DNA of 64,000 bases from Humibacter sp049446075 (GTDB lineage: Bacteria > Actinomycetota > Actinomycetes > Actinomycetales > Microbacteriaceae). A program made the translations under genes and the position numbers. Below are positions 35,492 through 43,945 of the stretch, piece by piece. The stretch is from assembly GCF_049446075.1 (NCBI RefSeq), contig NZ_JBMSEB010000001.1:2108001-2172000 (forward strand). Reading direction: 5' to 3'. A model generated the notes under the pieces. It saw only the letters and a list, made by a program, of their open reading frames with translations, was not told the DNA's origin and did not search any database. Each line of letters opens with the position of its first letter. The first letter of the stretch is position 1.

Positions 35492-36199
35492 ATGAGCGAC
35501 CAGCGGACCGTGAGCGCGTCTGTCACGCCATCGGCCCAACGGGACGTGTTCGGCAAGCCGTGGTTTCGCGCCATGACGGCCCTGTACGGGCTCCTCGGAA
35601 CGACCGTTGCCTTCATCGTCGCGACGGCGCCGTTCAGCGCCGCCGTGTTCTTCTCCCCGCTGGTGCCGATCGGCGGCCAGTTCCTGGTGCTCATCGGCGG
35701 CTTCTCGATCGGGCCGGCCTGGGTTGCTGCGCTGTACGCCATGAGGGGATACGCCAAGAGCCGTGACATCGAGCCGTTCCGGCTGTTCGCGTACGGCTAC
35801 CGGCTGGGCTGGCGGCAGTCGCTTGTGTTCTGGATGCCCTACTTCACCGTGCTCTGCGTGCTCGCTTTCGACCTGACGACCCTGAAGGGACTGCCGGCGG
35901 CCGTGTCATGGCTGCTCACGGCGCTCGGCGCAGCAGGCCTGCTCTGGGGAGCAACGGTGCTCGTCATCGTGGCGTTCTTCTCGTTCCGACTTCGCGACGT
36001 ACTGCGCATCGCCGGGTACGGGCTGACCCGCTGCCCGCGCTGGCTGCTCGGCGAAGCAGTGCTGCTGCTCGTCGCGGGTGTGCTCGTCTTCGCGGGGAGC
36101 GAGGTGGCAGCAGGCATCCTCGCAGCTCCGTTCGCGCTGTTGACCGTTCTGGCGTCGCGGCCTCTGCTGCGTCGCGTGACCGATGAGTTCACATCGTGA
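35492..36199 (+). CDS. DUF624/YesL-like membrane protein
   Basis: A 235-residue protein with five or six hydrophobic segments, resembling YesL (DUF624), which is often encoded beside LplA-LplB-YtcP importers of pectin or xylan oligosaccharides. Its role in transport is not known; an accessory or assembly function is inferred from constant neighbourhood. It follows the binding protein by 20 bp and overlaps the GH42 gene by GTGA. Confidence 0.7.
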   Translation: MSDQRTVSASVTPSAQRDVFGKPWFRAMTALYGLLGTTVAFIVATAPFSAAVFFSPLVPIGGQFLVLIGGFSIGPAWVAALYAMRGYAKSRDIEPFRLFAYGYRLGWRQSLVFWMPYFTVLCVLAFDLTTLKGLPAAVSWLLTALGAAGLLWGATVLVIVAFFSFRLRDVLRIAGYGLTRCPRWLLGEAVLLLVAGVLVFAGSEVAAGILAAPFALLTVLASRPLLRRVTDEFTS

Positions 36200-38265
36200 G
36201 CGACCGTGCCGAGTCCGGTACCGAAGACCGGTCCCAGATCCGAATGGATGCCTTGCGCGGCCGCCTCGGCGGGTTCGCCTTCGGCGGCGACTACAACCCG
36301 GAGCAGTGGGATTCGTCCGTATGGCGCGAGGATGTCGAGCTCATGCGTCGCGCAGGCGTCAACCTCGTCACGCTCGGCGTATTCGCCTGGGCATCGCTCG
36401 AGCCGGAACCCGGCGTGTTCACGTTCGACTGGATGGACGAGGTCATGGACCTGCTCCATTCGGCCGGCATCAGCGTCGACCTTGCAACTCCGACCATGGC
36501 GCCGCCTGCGTGGCTCGCGCAGCGGTTCCCCGACGTGCTGCCCGTGATGGCCGATGGGGAGACATTCGGCTTCGGCAACCGGCTGCACTACGACCCTTCG
36601 TCACCGGTCTACCGTGAGCACGCGGCTGCGATCACGAGAGCGCTTGCCGAGCGGTACAGCGGTCATCCGGCGCTGGCGATGTGGCACATCAGCAACGAGT
36701 ACGGCCCGACGGCGTACAACGAGCAGAGCTCAGTGGCCTTCCGCGCGTGGCTCCAGAAGCGCTACCACTCGCTGGAGGCTCTGAACGACGCCTGGTACAC
36801 GCGCTTCTGGAGTCAGACGTACACAGCTTGGGAGCAGGTGGAGGTTCCAGCCGTTCCCCGCTCGTGGATGAACCCGGCCAGGCAGCTGGACTTCAAGCGA
36901 TTCGTCTCCGACGCCCTCCTCGAGTGCTTCATAGCCGAGCGTGACATCGTGCGCTCCTACCGCGACGACCTGCCCATCGTCACGAACTTCATGCGGTTCT
37001 ATCGCAACGCCGACTACTGGTCGTGGGCCGAGCACGAGGATGCCGTCGCACTCGACATCTATCCGAATCCGGGAGAGCCCGGCTCCTGGGTGGCCGCGGC
37101 ATTCAACTTCGACCTCATGCGCTCGCTCAAGAACCGGCCGTGGGTGCTCATGGAGCAGGCGGCGAGCGCCGTGTCCCAGTGGCGCGTCAACAACGTGAAA
37201 AGACCAGGCATGATGCGTGCGGGCTCGTACCAGGCCATCGCGCACGGTTCTGACTCCGTGCTCTACTTCCAGTGGCGTGCAAGCCGGGGCGGCCAGGAAC
37301 GCTTCCACTCAGCGATGCTGCCGCACTCGGGCACGGAATCCAGAACGTGGTCCGAGGTGGAGCGGCTCGGCAACGAGCTGCCCGCCATCGCGGCAGCGGC
37401 AGGCGCGACGAGCAGCGCGGACATCGCCGTACTGTTCGACTGGGATGCCTGGTGGGCGCTGACCGAAACGCACGGACTGCCGCGCAACGACTTCGACTAT
37501 CCGCAGCTCGTGGTCGACCACTACCGTCCGCTGCTCGAGGCGCACCACGCGGTCGACGTGGTCTCGTTCGGATCGGATCTCTCGCGCTACCGACTGCTCG
37601 TGGTGCCGAACGCCTACCTGGTGACCGACGCGTTTCTCGAGAGGCTTACCCGGTTCGTCGAGGACGGCGGAGTGGTGGTGTGCTCGTTCTTCTCCGGAGT
37701 GGTGGACGAGCGGAACCAGGTGCGCCAGCCGGCCTACCCCGGTGCCCTCCGCGCACTCATCGGCGCCTATATCGACGAATACTTGCCGGCGAGGGAGGGC
37801 GAGACCTTCAGCATCGTGTTCACGGGTGAGCCGGGGCACGAGGCGACGGGCGACTGGTGGCAGGACAGCCTGCATCCCGAATCCGCGTCGGTGCGCGCCG
37901 AGTACACGTCCGGCCTGCTGGCCGGACGCGCCGCCGTCGTGGCGAACGCGGTCGGAGACGGCCACGTCGTATACATCGGCACCCGGCTCGAAGCCGCTGC
38001 GCTGTCCCGAGTGCTGCTGGGCGAGGCGGAGCGAGCAGGCATCCGCCCTGTCGTCGAGGGAGGGCCCGCGCACGTCGAGGCCACTGTGCGTCACGGGGAC
38101 GACACCCGCTTCCTGTTCCTGGTGAACCACTCGGAGACGGATCCCGCAACGCTCACGCTGCCCTTCGCCGGACTCGACCTGCTCACGGGGCGCCGACTAG
38201 CGGATGCCGTGACCGTGGAGCCGCTGGGCGTCGCCGTCGTGCGCAGCGAACCGGCCCGGACCTGA
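36196..38265 (+). CDS. GH42 beta-galactosidase-family enzyme
   Basis: A 689-residue enzyme. The GH42 barrel has acid/base Glu168 in HISNEYG and nucleophile Glu320 in WVLMEQAAS. A trimerisation domain (about 400-600, class I glutamine amidotransferase-like fold) and a short C-terminal beta domain follow. GH42 members cut beta-galactosides or alpha-L-arabinopyranosides; in a xylan operon it may trim side sugars. No signal peptide. GTG start at 36196, coupled to the YesL-like gene. Confidence 0.92.
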   Translation: MSDRAESGTEDRSQIRMDALRGRLGGFAFGGDYNPEQWDSSVWREDVELMRRAGVNLVTLGVFAWASLEPEPGVFTFDWMDEVMDLLHSAGISVDLATPTMAPPAWLAQRFPDVLPVMADGETFGFGNRLHYDPSSPVYREHAAAITRALAERYSGHPALAMWHISNEYGPTAYNEQSSVAFRAWLQKRYHSLEALNDAWYTRFWSQTYTAWEQVEVPAVPRSWMNPARQLDFKRFVSDALLECFIAERDIVRSYRDDLPIVTNFMRFYRNADYWSWAEHEDAVALDIYPNPGEPGSWVAAAFNFDLMRSLKNRPWVLMEQAASAVSQWRVNNVKRPGMMRAGSYQAIAHGSDSVLYFQWRASRGGQERFHSAMLPHSGTESRTWSEVERLGNELPAIAAAAGATSSADIAVLFDWDAWWALTETHGLPRNDFDYPQLVVDHYRPLLEAHHAVDVVSFGSDLSRYRLLVVPNAYLVTDAFLERLTRFVEDGGVVVCSFFSGVVDERNQVRQPAYPGALRALIGAYIDEYLPAREGETFSIVFTGEPGHEATGDWWQDSLHPESASVRAEYTSGLLAGRAAVVANAVGDGHVVYIGTRLEAAALSRVLLGEAERAGIRPVVEGGPAHVEATVRHGDDTRFLFLVNHSETDPATLTLPFAGLDLLTGRRLADAVTVEPLGVAVVRSEPART

Positions 38266-38309
38266 CGAACACAACACGGCGGCGCTCCGGGAGCCCTAGG
38301 ATTTCGCGC

Positions 38310-38693
38310 ATGAGCGGCCGCCGGATCCATGTCGAGCAGTTGCTGCCGCGCAACCAGTACCTCGTGGCGGAGCCGGTCGCGGCATCCGCGCTGCGCGGCG
38401 GGCGCTGGGTGGATGGTGAGCTCGGTCTCACGGAGGAGTGGCTCGTGTTCGCCTCGGGAGACCCGCACGATGCACCGGATTTCGTGCTGCTCGACGGCGA
38501 GGTGGAAGCGGATGTCATCACCTCCGCTGGCGTCGACATCGTCACGATCACGATCTCCCGCACCATGCATCGCTACCGCGCCGACTCCGGAAGCATGGCT
38601 CCCCTCGTCCAAGCGCTGCGCAAGCTTCGGGCAGAGCCGCCAAGCGGCACCCGGGTATGGCGGGCGGATGCCGGCGACGAGACCGCGCAGTGA
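38310..38693 (+). CDS. Hypothetical protein, coupled to EamA transporter
   Basis: A 127-residue soluble protein of unknown function. It has no recognisable domain; a beta-rich core (LVAEPVAASALRGGRWVDGEL ... VDIVTITISRTMHRYRAD) is followed by a helix (LVQALRKLRAE). A TAGGAT -10 box at 38297-38302 lies 7 nt before the ATG, so the message is probably leaderless. Its stop overlaps the start of the transporter gene by GTGA, suggesting joint expression. Confidence 0.65.
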   Translation: MSGRRIHVEQLLPRNQYLVAEPVAASALRGGRWVDGELGLTEEWLVFASGDPHDAPDFVLLDGEVEADVITSAGVDIVTITISRTMHRYRADSGSMAPLVQALRKLRAEPPSGTRVWRADAGDETAQ

Positions 38694-39628
38694 CGGGAGC
38701 GGGCGGACCTGGGGGCGCGGCAGGATCTGACCAGACGTCTACTGGGGCGGCACCGTCCGGTGCCGCGTCGAACGCACGGTATGCGGGGCTCGTTGTCGTA
38801 GGGCTGCTGTGCCAGGAAGTGGGGGCATCTATCGCGGTGCTCCTGTTCCCGCAGGTCGGCTCGCTCGGCATGGTTTTTCTTCGCGTGCTGTTCTCGGCCG
38901 CGATCCTCCTGCCGATCGTTCGGCCGCGAGTGCGGGGCATCCCCATCGGCTCATGGATGACCGTTGCGGGCTTCGGCCTCGTGCTGGCGCTGATGAACGG
39001 TCTGTTCTACCTCTCACTTGACCGCATCCCGCTCGGCGCCGCGGTCACCATCGAGGTGCTCGGGCCCCTGGTGCTCTCCGTGGTGGTCGCCCGCAAGGCG
39101 GTCGCGTGGGTGTGGGCAGGGCTGGCGGCGATCGGCGTTGTGCTGCTCGGCGACGGGAGCTTCGGGCACCTCGACCTCGTCGGTGTTCTCTTCGCGGCCG
39201 GCGCGGGCATGTCGTGGGCGTTCTACATCCTGCTGTCGCGCCAGACCGGGCGTCGGTTCGCGAAGTTCGACGGCCTGGCCATCGCCATGACCATCGGAGC
39301 CATCGCGTCGGCGCCGTTCGGCATAGCCTCGGCGGGATCCGTCCTGCTGCGGCCGCAGGTGCTGCTGCTCGGTGCGGCGGTGGCGCTGCTGTCGTCCACG
39401 ATTCCGTACGGCCTGGAGCTGCTCGCGCTGCGGCATGTGCACGCTTCCACGTTCGCCATGCTGATGAGCCTCGCGCCGGCCACGGCGGCGCTCGCGGGCC
39501 TCGCGCTGCTCGGACAGCAGTTCACGTGGGTGGGTGTGGTCGCTGTGCTGCTCGTGATCGGCGCGAGCATCGGAGCGGTGTGGTCGGCGCGCGAGCCGGC
39601 GCCGGAGGCACCGGACGAGGTCGGATGA
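38690..39628 (+). CDS. EamA/DMT family transporter, RhtA-like
   Basis: A 312-residue membrane protein with ten helices in two EamA halves. LDRIPLGAAVTIEVLGPL and the GLELLALRHVHASTF segment resemble RhtA/YdcZ-type exporters of amino acids and other small metabolites. A 30-residue Gly/Ser/Ala-rich N-terminus precedes the first helix. The GTG start at 38690 overlaps the upstream stop by 4 bp; the frame is open further upstream over the neighbouring gene. Confidence 0.85.
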   Translation: MTGAGGPGGAAGSDQTSTGAAPSGAASNARYAGLVVVGLLCQEVGASIAVLLFPQVGSLGMVFLRVLFSAAILLPIVRPRVRGIPIGSWMTVAGFGLVLALMNGLFYLSLDRIPLGAAVTIEVLGPLVLSVVVARKAVAWVWAGLAAIGVVLLGDGSFGHLDLVGVLFAAGAGMSWAFYILLSRQTGRRFAKFDGLAIAMTIGAIASAPFGIASAGSVLLRPQVLLLGAAVALLSSTIPYGLELLALRHVHASTFAMLMSLAPATAALAGLALLGQQFTWVGVVAVLLVIGASIGAVWSAREPAPEAPDEVG

Positions 39629-39686
39629 GAGACGATGCCCCGTGTCAAGCTCGGCCCGCGCAGGGCCGCCAGATTCCTTCCGGCCC

Positions 39687-40166
39687 TCAGCGGGCGCGGA
39701 TCCAGGCCTTGAGCCGCTCGTAGTCCTCGTCGACGTGCTGCACGACGGCCGCCGCCGTGCCCGCCCGGTTGCCCAGGGCCAGCGCGGTGATGCGGGTGCT
39801 GCGCTCGCGGCCGCCGGAATCGGTCCATTCGAGCGAGGGCTTGTTGGTGGCCCGCGTGATGCTCGGGCGCGGCACTGTGGTGGTCACGAGCAAGCCGTGC
39901 ACGACGGCGGCATCGTTCGTGAGCATGACGCACACTGTCTGTCCGCGCACCGCGACCACGACGCCGTAGGCGACGAGCAGAACGCCCATCACGGCCAGCA
40001 GCCAGACCGTACCGGACGAGAAGCCGACCACGAATCCGACCACGACCAGGAACACCCCGATCGCTGCGACGAACAGCCCGCCGACGAGGTAGCCGCGCCG
40101 CGTGACGGCAAGCGGGCGCAGTACGACGGCGTCGGACCCTTGGTCGGACGAAGGCGGGACGGGCAC
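39687..40166 (-). CDS. Small membrane protein with PH-like domain
   Basis: A 159-residue protein with two close helices (about 26-45 and 51-70) and a C-terminal beta-rich soluble part (VCVMLTNDAAVVHGLLVTTTVPRPSITRATNK), a layout seen in bacterial PH-like membrane proteins. Function unknown. The GTG start at 40166 lies 6 nt after a TAGCGT -10 box (40173-40178), so a leaderless message is likely. It converges with the EamA gene. Confidence 0.6.
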   Translation of the reverse strand: MPVPPSSDQGSDAVVLRPLAVTRRGYLVGGLFVAAIGVFLVVVGFVVGFSSGTVWLLAVMGVLLVAYGVVVAVRGQTVCVMLTNDAAVVHGLLVTTTVPRPSITRATNKPSLEWTDSGGRERSTRITALALGNRAGTAAAVVQHVDEDYERLKAWIRAR

Positions 40167-40220
40167 TGCAACACGCTACCGCTGCCGCTTGATCGCGGTC
40201 GCGTAGCGCCGACGACATCG

Positions 40221-40309
40221 CGGGTTGAGTAGCATCATCGCCACGTATCGAAGCCTCGACCATCTGCCAAGCGGTTTCGATACGCCTGCTTCGCGGGCTA
40301 CTCAACCCG
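40221..40309. repeat. Dispersed palindromic repeat, copy R2
   Basis: CGGGTTGAGTAGC (40221-40233) and its complement at 40297-40309 enclose inner arms with CGTATCGAA and GGTTTCGATACG. The element matches R1 at 23401 and half-copy R3 at 53211. It lies downstream of the LLM monooxygenase gene and upstream of the PH-like gene. Confidence 0.75.
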
Positions 40310-40317
40310 CGCCATCG

Positions 40318-41676
40318 TCAGAAGTCAGTCAGGTTGGCGCGCAGGCCCCCCGGTGCGTAGGCATCCCGCAGGATGCCGCGGCGCCGCAACTCGGGAACGA
40401 GACCGTCGAGCATGCGGTGCACGGTGACGGGGTGCAGGTCGCCGGAGAAGATGAAGCCGTCGTTGCCGGCATCCTCGCCGAGCTCCTCGATGAAGTCCGC
40501 CAGCTGGCCGGCCGTGCCCACGAAGCCTTCACGCTCGGCCACTGAACCCTTGCGCGCCTTGGCCGCCAGCAGGTCGCGCAACGGCTGCGCGTCGAAGCTC
40601 GGTGCCGTGCCGAGGAGTCCCTTGATCGTGCCCTGCGACACGTGCGGTCCGAAGACCGAGGGATCGAGCGGCTGGTCGAGGTCGAGACCGGTCAGATCGG
40701 TCTCGGAGTCGCTGGACTGGCCCAGCAGCACCGCACGCAGCTCGTCGTCTGAAGGGTGACGCGAGGCATCCACCACGCGACGTGCCTCGTCTTCGCTCGC
40801 CACGACCTCGGGCTTGAAGACGAAGAGTGTCTTGACATCGGATGCCCGCCGCCCGGCCGCCTCCGCGGCCTCGTTCACCTTCGCTCTGTACGCACGCACC
40901 GCCTCGACGTTCAGCGGGGCGAGTGCCAGTTGCACATCGGAGTTCGCGCCGGCGAAGCCCAGTCCACGTCCGGACCCTCCCGGAGAGACGATCGCGGGGT
41001 CACCCGCTGTGGTGCCGTAGGCATCCTTTCCGCCACCGGGGTGCGGGGTGAACGGGATGGCATTCAGGGGGCCGTCGACCCGGAAGTACTCGCCCTCGTG
41101 CGTGGTGGGGCGGATGCGCGACCCGTCGGCGAAGTGGCCGGTCGCGGCATCCGCGATGTATGCCCCGTCGTCCCAGCTGTGCCAAAGCTCACGGACCGTA
41201 TCGAGCCACTCCTCGGCACGGTCGTATGCCGCGTCGTGGCCGAGCTCCTCGAGGCCGAAGTGCCTCGCACTCTTCACATCGGTGACGAGGTTGATGCCGA
41301 ACCGTCCGTCGCTGAGGTGCTGCAGCGTCGCCGCCTGGCGTGCGGCGAGATACGGCGGGGTCGCTCCCGCGTTGATCGTGGGCACGATGCCGATGTGCTT
41401 GGTGGCCTGGAACAGGTAGGGCGCCAGCAGCAGTGGGTCGTGCTTGGGGCCGCCGTACGCCGAGCGCACCCGCAGATCGACCGTGTCGGGGGTTCCGATC
41501 GAGATGGCGTCTTCCATGATCACCAGGTCGAGCCCCGCCTGCTCGAGCTCGCGCACGGAGTGCTGGTAGAGATCCGGCTTCGTCCAGTCGTAGCCCCACC
41601 GCCAGTCCGGACGGCCCCACCCCTGCGGACCGAAGCCCCGCGAGAAGAACCAGCCGAAGTGCTGTTTCCGTGTCAT
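40318..41676 (-). CDS. LLM class flavin-dependent monooxygenase, NtaA/SnaA type
   Basis: A 452-residue luciferase-like barrel of the FMNH2-dependent monooxygenase family (NtaA/SnaA/DszA/SfnG-like). It begins KQHFGWFFSRGFGPQGWGRP, has YDRAEEWLDTVRELWHSW, and SDGRFGINLVTDVKSARHFG. Such two-component enzymes need a flavin reductase and oxidise organosulfur or other small compounds. The next gene upstream, 20 bp away, is an O-acetylhomoserine sulfhydrylase, so sulfur scavenging is a fair inference. No reductase gene is adjacent. Confidence 0.85.
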   Translation of the reverse strand: MTRKQHFGWFFSRGFGPQGWGRPDWRWGYDWTKPDLYQHSVRELEQAGLDLVIMEDAISIGTPDTVDLRVRSAYGGPKHDPLLLAPYLFQATKHIGIVPTINAGATPPYLAARQAATLQHLSDGRFGINLVTDVKSARHFGLEELGHDAAYDRAEEWLDTVRELWHSWDDGAYIADAATGHFADGSRIRPTTHEGEYFRVDGPLNAIPFTPHPGGGKDAYGTTAGDPAIVSPGGSGRGLGFAGANSDVQLALAPLNVEAVRAYRAKVNEAAEAAGRRASDVKTLFVFKPEVVASEDEARRVVDASRHPSDDELRAVLLGQSSDSETDLTGLDLDQPLDPSVFGPHVSQGTIKGLLGTAPSFDAQPLRDLLAAKARKGSVAEREGFVGTAGQLADFIEELGEDAGNDGFIFSGDLHPVTVHRMLDGLVPELRRRGILRDAYAPGGLRANLTDF

Positions 41677-41695
41677 GTAGGTCTCCTTACCCGCG

Positions 41696-43114
41696 TCATG
41701 CTCCCTGAGCGAGCGTCAGCGAGCGGGAGGCGTCGAGCGCGCGCACGGCTTCGAGGCCGCGAGCAAGGTCGCGGATGAGGTCGTCGGCGTCCTCGATGCC
41801 CACAGAGAGGCGCAGCAGGCCGTCCCCGATACCGCTGGCGAGTCGCTGCTGTTCGCTCAAGAGTGTGTGCGTCGTGGATGCCGGGTGCAGCGCGAGCGAG
41901 CGCACGTCGCCGAGGTGCGTCATGCGGCTGAACAAGCGCAGCGCGTCGTAGAAGGCCCGCGCCGCCGGCTCGCCGCCGTGCAGTGTGAACGAGAACACAC
42001 TGCCCTGCCCCTCTGGCAGGTACTTGCTCGCGAGCGCATGATGCGGGCTGGATGCCAGTCCCGAGTAGTCCACGGATTCCACCTCGGGCTGCACCTGCAG
42101 CCACGCCGCAACGGCGAGCGCGTTGCGCGAGTGCTGCGCGACACGGAGCGACAGGGTCTCGAGACCCTGCTGCAGCAGGAACGCGTTGAGCGGCGATAGC
42201 GTCGGTCCGAAGCGCGAAGCCACCACCTGGCGCGCGTACGCCGCGTAGGCCGACCGGCCGTACGCCTCGACGTAAGAACGTCCGCCGAGCGCGGGGTGCG
42301 GGCTGTTCAGGTGCGGGAAGGCATCGGGGCGCGCGCTCCAATCGAAGCGGGCGGCATCCACCACGACGCCGCCGAGCGCCGTGCCGTGGCCGGCGAGGAA
42401 CTTGCTCGCCGAGTGCACGACGATGTCCGCGCCGTACTCGATGGGGCGCAGCAGGTAGGGCGTCGCCAGCGTGTTGTCCACGATGAAGGGGATGCCGAAC
42501 TCGCGTGCGACGCCGGCAACCGCCTCGATGTCGAGCAGGTCGTTCTTGGGGTTCGGAATCGGCTCGCCGAACAGGGCCTTGGTGTTGGGCCGGATGGCGC
42601 GGCGCCAGGCATCCGCGTTGTTGCCGCCTGTGCCTGCTCCCGCTGCGCCTGGACCGTTCGGCCCTGGCACGAAGTCGACCTCGATGCCCAGCCTGCCGAG
42701 GTTCTCCCGCAGCAACCCGCGCGTGCCTTCGTAGATGCTCGACGACGACACGATGTGGTCCCCGGCCTGCAGGATGCCCAGCAGCGCGACCGTGAGCGCC
42801 GCCTGTCCGCTGCCCACCACGATCGCCTGGGCGTCCGGTGCCGCCAGCCCAGCCTCGAGCACGGCGAGGCGCCGCTCGAGGGCTGCGGTCGTCGGGTTGC
42901 CCGTACGGGAGTAGGTGTAGCCGTCGTCGTCGCCCGCGAACCGCTCGCGCGCCTGGTCGAAGTCGTCAAAGACGAATCCCGCGCTGAGGTAGATGGGCGC
43001 GACTCGTGCGCCGAAGCCGCTGTCGGCATCCGCTCCGGCGTGCACCTGGGCCGTCGCGAAGCCGAACGGCTCGTCGAGTTCCGGCGCGGTGGGGGAGGCG
43101 GGTCGTGCGGTCAT
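41696..43114 (-). CDS. metY: O-acetylhomoserine sulfhydrylase (PLP enzyme)
   Basis: A 472-residue PLP-dependent Cys/Met metabolism enzyme. The PLP lysine is in VHSASKFLAGHGTALGG (about residue 235), preceded by the usual VDNTLATPYLLRPIEYGADIVVHS segment. Members fuse O-acetylhomoserine with sulfide to homocysteine. The length of about 430-470 and the later QQGLETLSLRVAQHS segment favour MetY over cystathionine synthases. It lies upstream of the LLM monooxygenase gene in the same direction, with a 19-bp gap, so the two are probably one operon. Confidence 0.87.
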   Translation of the reverse strand: MTARPASPTAPELDEPFGFATAQVHAGADADSGFGARVAPIYLSAGFVFDDFDQARERFAGDDDGYTYSRTGNPTTAALERRLAVLEAGLAAPDAQAIVVGSGQAALTVALLGILQAGDHIVSSSSIYEGTRGLLRENLGRLGIEVDFVPGPNGPGAAGAGTGGNNADAWRRAIRPNTKALFGEPIPNPKNDLLDIEAVAGVAREFGIPFIVDNTLATPYLLRPIEYGADIVVHSASKFLAGHGTALGGVVVDAARFDWSARPDAFPHLNSPHPALGGRSYVEAYGRSAYAAYARQVVASRFGPTLSPLNAFLLQQGLETLSLRVAQHSRNALAVAAWLQVQPEVESVDYSGLASSPHHALASKYLPEGQGSVFSFTLHGGEPAARAFYDALRLFSRMTHLGDVRSLALHPASTTHTLLSEQQRLASGIGDGLLRLSVGIEDADDLIRDLARGLEAVRALDASRSLTLAQGA

Positions 43115-43236
43115 TGGTCAATGCTGCGGTGCAGGAGGCGGATCGCCCGCATCGACGGGTAACGATGTGAAGCCGTGTTACCCGGTGTTGCGGCGTAGGG
43201 TGACGGGTGGATCGCCGGAGGCCAGGAGGAGGCAGC

Positions 43237-43590
43237 ATGTCTGAACCCATCGCTTACACCGCGCTCGAGAAGGGCGCACCCGTGAGCACTGCGGCCGGCG
43301 AGGAGTTCGGCACCGTCGAGCACGTGCTGCAGGATGCCTCGCTCGACCTCTTCGACGGACTGGCCGTTCGCACCGGCAACGGCCTTCGGTTCGTGGATGC
43401 GAACCAGGTCGCGTCCATCACGACCGACGGCGTGACCACCTCGCTCGACGAGTCGCAGGTGGCATCGCTTCCCGAGCCCGAAGGCGACGCCGTGCTCGAC
43501 GCCGACCCTGAGCAGTACCAGGGCGAGGGCCTCACGGCGTGGTGGGGCCGAACGTTCCGTCGCTCGCACTGGCTGCGCGAGAAGGAGTGA
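43237..43590 (+). CDS. PRC-barrel-like protein
   Basis: A 117-residue acidic protein with repeats of short beta strands (GAPVSTAAGEEFGTVEHVLQDA ... FDGLAVRTGNGLRFVDANQVASI), which looks like a PRC-barrel fold. PRC barrels act in RNA processing or as small regulatory modules; the role here is unknown. AGGAGGAGG lies 7 nt before the ATG. The UBP zinc-finger gene starts 4 bp after its stop, so it is the first gene of a compact operon. Confidence 0.6.
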   Translation: MSEPIAYTALEKGAPVSTAAGEEFGTVEHVLQDASLDLFDGLAVRTGNGLRFVDANQVASITTDGVTTSLDESQVASLPEPEGDAVLDADPEQYQGEGLTAWWGRTFRRSHWLREKE

Positions 43591-43594
43591 GGCA

Positions 43595-43945
43595 ATGACG
43601 CAGCTCGAGGGCATCGAGGAGTCCGTTCCACCGAGCGGCGCGGGCTGCGCGGAGTGCGAAAAGAGCGACGGGTGGTGGTTCCATTTGCGCCGCTGCGCCG
43701 TGTGTGGCCACATCGGGTGCTGCGATTCCTCTCCAGCACAGCACGCCACCGCCCACTTCCTCAGCACCGGCCACCGCTACATGCAGAGCTACGAGCCCGG
43801 GGAGGACTGGTACTGGGACTACGAGACCGAGTCCATGCTGAGCGGTCCGGGCCTCGCGGAGCCGACGAGTCACCCGGAATCCCAGCCTGCGCCGGGCCCG
43901 GAAGGCCGCGTGCCCGCTGACTGGCAGGAGCTGCTCCACAAGTGA
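43595..43945 (+). CDS. UBP-type zinc finger protein
   Basis: A 116-residue protein with CAECEKSDGWWFHLRRCAVC, CCDSS and HATAHFLSTGH, the Cys/His ligand pattern of the ubiquitin-C-terminal-hydrolase zinc finger (ZnF-UBP). In eukaryotes this fold binds the ubiquitin tail; in bacteria its partner is unknown. The C-terminal tail is disordered and acidic. It follows the PRC-like gene by 4 bp and overlaps the next gene by GTGA. Confidence 0.85.
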   Translation: MTQLEGIEESVPPSGAGCAECEKSDGWWFHLRRCAVCGHIGCCDSSPAQHATAHFLSTGHRYMQSYEPGEDWYWDYETESMLSGPGLAEPTSHPESQPAPGPEGRVPADWQELLHK

